In this document: positions 4,965-5,797 of the stretch, piece by piece
Layout: each line of letters begins with the position of its first letter
Numbering within the stretch: position 1 is the stretch's first letter
NCBI GenBank assembly: GCA_002323775.1
Contig: DCPV01000292.1
Location: 325 to 6,121, forward strand
DNA from: Firmicutes bacterium UBA1535
GTDB lineage: Bacteria; Bacillota; Clostridia; Tissierellales; Sedimentibacteraceae
Reading direction: 5' to 3'
Length of the DNA: 5,797 bases
Notes under the pieces: generated by a model
Told to the model about the DNA's origin: nothing
The model's database searches: none
Seen by the model: only the letters and a program-made list of their open reading frames with translations
Made by a program: the position numbers and the translations under genes

Positions 4965-5392
4965 CTGTTTTCCAACCTTTCAGAAGTAGCGATTTTTTCA
5001 ACTACATAATATCTCGTATCGTTTTGTCCAAAAAAAGGAACAATAAGCTTTTTAAATGGAATTGAAACTCTCAAATATATAATAGACCTATTATCATACT
5101 CACTAAATCTATCATAAACATTTGGTCTATATTTGATATCTGGATATCTTGTTGTCATCACACCAATTATTATTTCATCAATATTAACGCCCATTTTTCT
5201 AGCTATTTTTTCTCTTAAATCGTTTAGATTATCTTCTGAATAATAGCCATCTTGCTTTGCCTTTTCTTTAGCATTGTTTATTATGTACTCAATCGCTTCT
5301 TTACGTTCATAATTAAGCATTTCTAGTGGTATTTGTAAGATAATAGCCATTAGCAAAATAAATACTGCGGTTAATACAATTAATTGTTTCAT
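4961..5392 (-). CDS. Small TadE-like membrane-anchored protein (143 aa)
   Basis: Hypothetical. Residues 4-22 form a transmembrane helix (LIVLTAVFILLMAIILQI), followed by a charged helix (about 27-66: ERKEAIEYI, AKEKAKQDG, LREKIARKMG) and a C-terminal, probably beta, part with SIIYLRVSIPFKKLIVPFFG (103-122). A one-helix anchor, helical stalk and short beta domain are what small TadE-like pilus proteins show; this is inference from architecture and neighbours. The gene overlaps the 192-aa gene by 4 nt. No SD precedes the ATG at 5392 (upstream bases AATCTTTATCATT), and internal Met codons at residues 15 and 25 have none either. An in-frame TAA lies 30 nt upstream, so the start cannot be much earlier. 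A strong hairpin ends 13 nt before the start. Confidence 0.85.
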   Translation of the reverse strand: MKQLIVLTAVFILLMAIILQIPLEMLNYERKEAIEYIINNAKEKAKQDGYYSEDNLNDLREKIARKMGVNIDEIIIGVMTTRYPDIKYRPNVYDRFSEYDNRSIIYLRVSIPFKKLIVPFFGQNDTRYYVVEKIATSERLENR

Positions 5393-5405
5393 AATGATAA
5401 AGATT

Positions 5406-5473
5406 AAAAAGCCTAAAAATTACGATAAAAATATTTGATAATATTATTAAACGATAATTAATAGGCTTTTTTT
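5406..5473. terminator. Long imperfect palindrome, probable bidirectional terminator inside the operon
   Basis: Arms AAAAAGCCTA (5406-5415) and TAGGCTTTTT (5462-5471) enclose more pairing (ATTA/TAAT, CG/CG with a bulge) and an inner hairpin AATATT-TGAT-AATATT. The plus strand ends in seven T (5467-5473); the minus strand reads TAGGCTTTTTAATCTTT. On the minus strand it lies after the 47-aa gene and just before the 143-aa gene, so it may end or attenuate the upstream transcript. No good promoter is seen between it and 5392. Confidence 0.65.
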
Positions 5474-5503
5474 CCTTTCTTTTAATTTTTAGAAGTAATT
5501 GCC

Positions 5504-5647
5504 TTAAGGAGCAGGCTGATAATATTCTGTTCCTTCTTTAAGCTTTTCTTCAGCAGCTTTCTTTATACTTGAATTATCATTTAAAATCAATTTAAATATA
5601 TATAACCCAAGAAGAATGCAGCCTAGTATTATTATTAATTTTTTCAT
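5504..5647 (-). CDS. 47-aa single-helix membrane protein
   Basis: ATG at 5647 has GGAG 7 nt upstream. It starts MKKLIIILGCILLGLYIF: a helix of about residues 4-22, then a basic/acidic helix (SIKKAAEEKLKEG, 27-39) and an end of EYYQPAP. The Cys at residue 10 lies in ILGC, but it is too near the N-terminus and inside the helix, so a lipoprotein is unlikely. It follows the upstream gene by 28 nt and precedes the long hairpin. It is not recognised; the size and shape would fit a small accessory or pilin-like subunit of the same operon. Confidence 0.75.
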   Translation of the reverse strand: MKKLIIILGCILLGLYIFKLILNDNSSIKKAAEEKLKEGTEYYQPAP

Positions 5648-5675
5648 AGCTCTACTCCATCAGTCAGATTTGAAT

Positions 5676-5797
5676 TTATGGATTCATTTCCTCTATAGCT
5701 TTAGTGCCTCTGTCTCTGATTGTTTCAGCACTGCCTTTTAATCCAGTGTTTCCCATTATTATGTGTGATACAATCCATACACCTAATAAAATTGTTC
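5676..5797 (-). CDS. C-terminal fragment of a small membrane protein (start outside window)
   Basis: The frame is open from the window edge to TAA at 5676-5678, giving 39 residues. It begins TILLGVWIVSHIIMG, the end of a transmembrane helix, then GLKGSAETIRDRGTKAIEEMNP. A helix followed by a Gly-rich turn and short amphipathic tail recalls small Flp-type pilins, but this is a weak resemblance. The stop is followed after 28 nt by the 47-aa gene with its own SD, consistent with one operon. Confidence 0.7.
   Translation of the reverse strand, partial: TILLGVWIVSHIIMGNTGLKGSAETIRDRGTKAIEEMNP

Noticed and set aside
5598..5647. 47-aa protein as a lipoprotein (ILGC)
   Set aside because: The Cys is at residue 10 inside a continuing hydrophobic helix, with Leu at the -2 position and too short an n-region.
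1..5797. CRISPR arrays, tRNA or rRNA genes, complete insertion sequences
   Set aside because: No regularly spaced repeats, no cloverleaf or rRNA sequence and no transposase frame were found on either strand.

Overview
The window is AT-rich. The spaced SD sequences (AAGGAG, GGAGG), SLH domains and consensus sigma-A promoters suggest a low-GC Gram-positive anaerobe of the Clostridia/Tissierellia type with an S-layer or SLH-anchored envelope. This is inferred from style; no marker gene fixes the species. All convincing genes lie on the minus strand, so the biological order runs from position 5797 down to 1. The only plus-strand transcript I can support is a small antisense RNA.

Region A (5797 to 4386) is a run of small membrane-anchored proteins: the C-terminus of a one-helix protein (5676-5797), a 47-aa one-helix protein (5504-5647), a long hairpin that looks like a terminator (5406-5473), then a 143-aa and a 192-aa protein whose genes overlap by 4 nt (4961-5392, 4386-4964). 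Both of the larger proteins have one N-terminal helix followed by an exported domain, the architecture of TadE/TadF-like pseudopilins. The likely reading is the minor-subunit end of a Tad/Flp-like pilus or related secretion operon, but none of the proteins is recognised with certainty.

Region B (4385 to 3502) holds no large gene. Its centre is a type I toxin-antitoxin module. A 28-aa holin-like toxin (3933-4019, minus) has its own promoter (TTGCAA-17-TAAAAT) and terminator. It is opposed by a roughly 96-nt antisense RNA on the plus strand, with its own promoter (TTGCAA-17-TATACT, 3813-3841) and an intrinsic terminator (3906-3943) whose T-run lies inside the last toxin codons. The 5' leader of the toxin mRNA and the start of the antisense RNA are near-identical inverted copies. 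The toxin mRNA should therefore pair its own 5' end with its 3' UTR (13 bp plus 14 bp, the latter with three G.U pairs), and the antisense RNA would compete for the same site. Upstream of the module is a 16-codon ORF with a strong SD (4317-4367) and unexplained sequence with a palindrome and repeated octamers.

Region C (3501 to 1) is a two-gene operon for the cell surface: an SLH-domain protein of 423 aa (2218-3489), then, 19 nt later, a very large secreted protein whose C-terminus runs off the window (at least 732 aa). Its promoter region (3551-3636) is an 86-bp paralogue of the toxin promoter region (4095-4180), so a surface operon and a toxin appear to share a duplicated promoter cassette.
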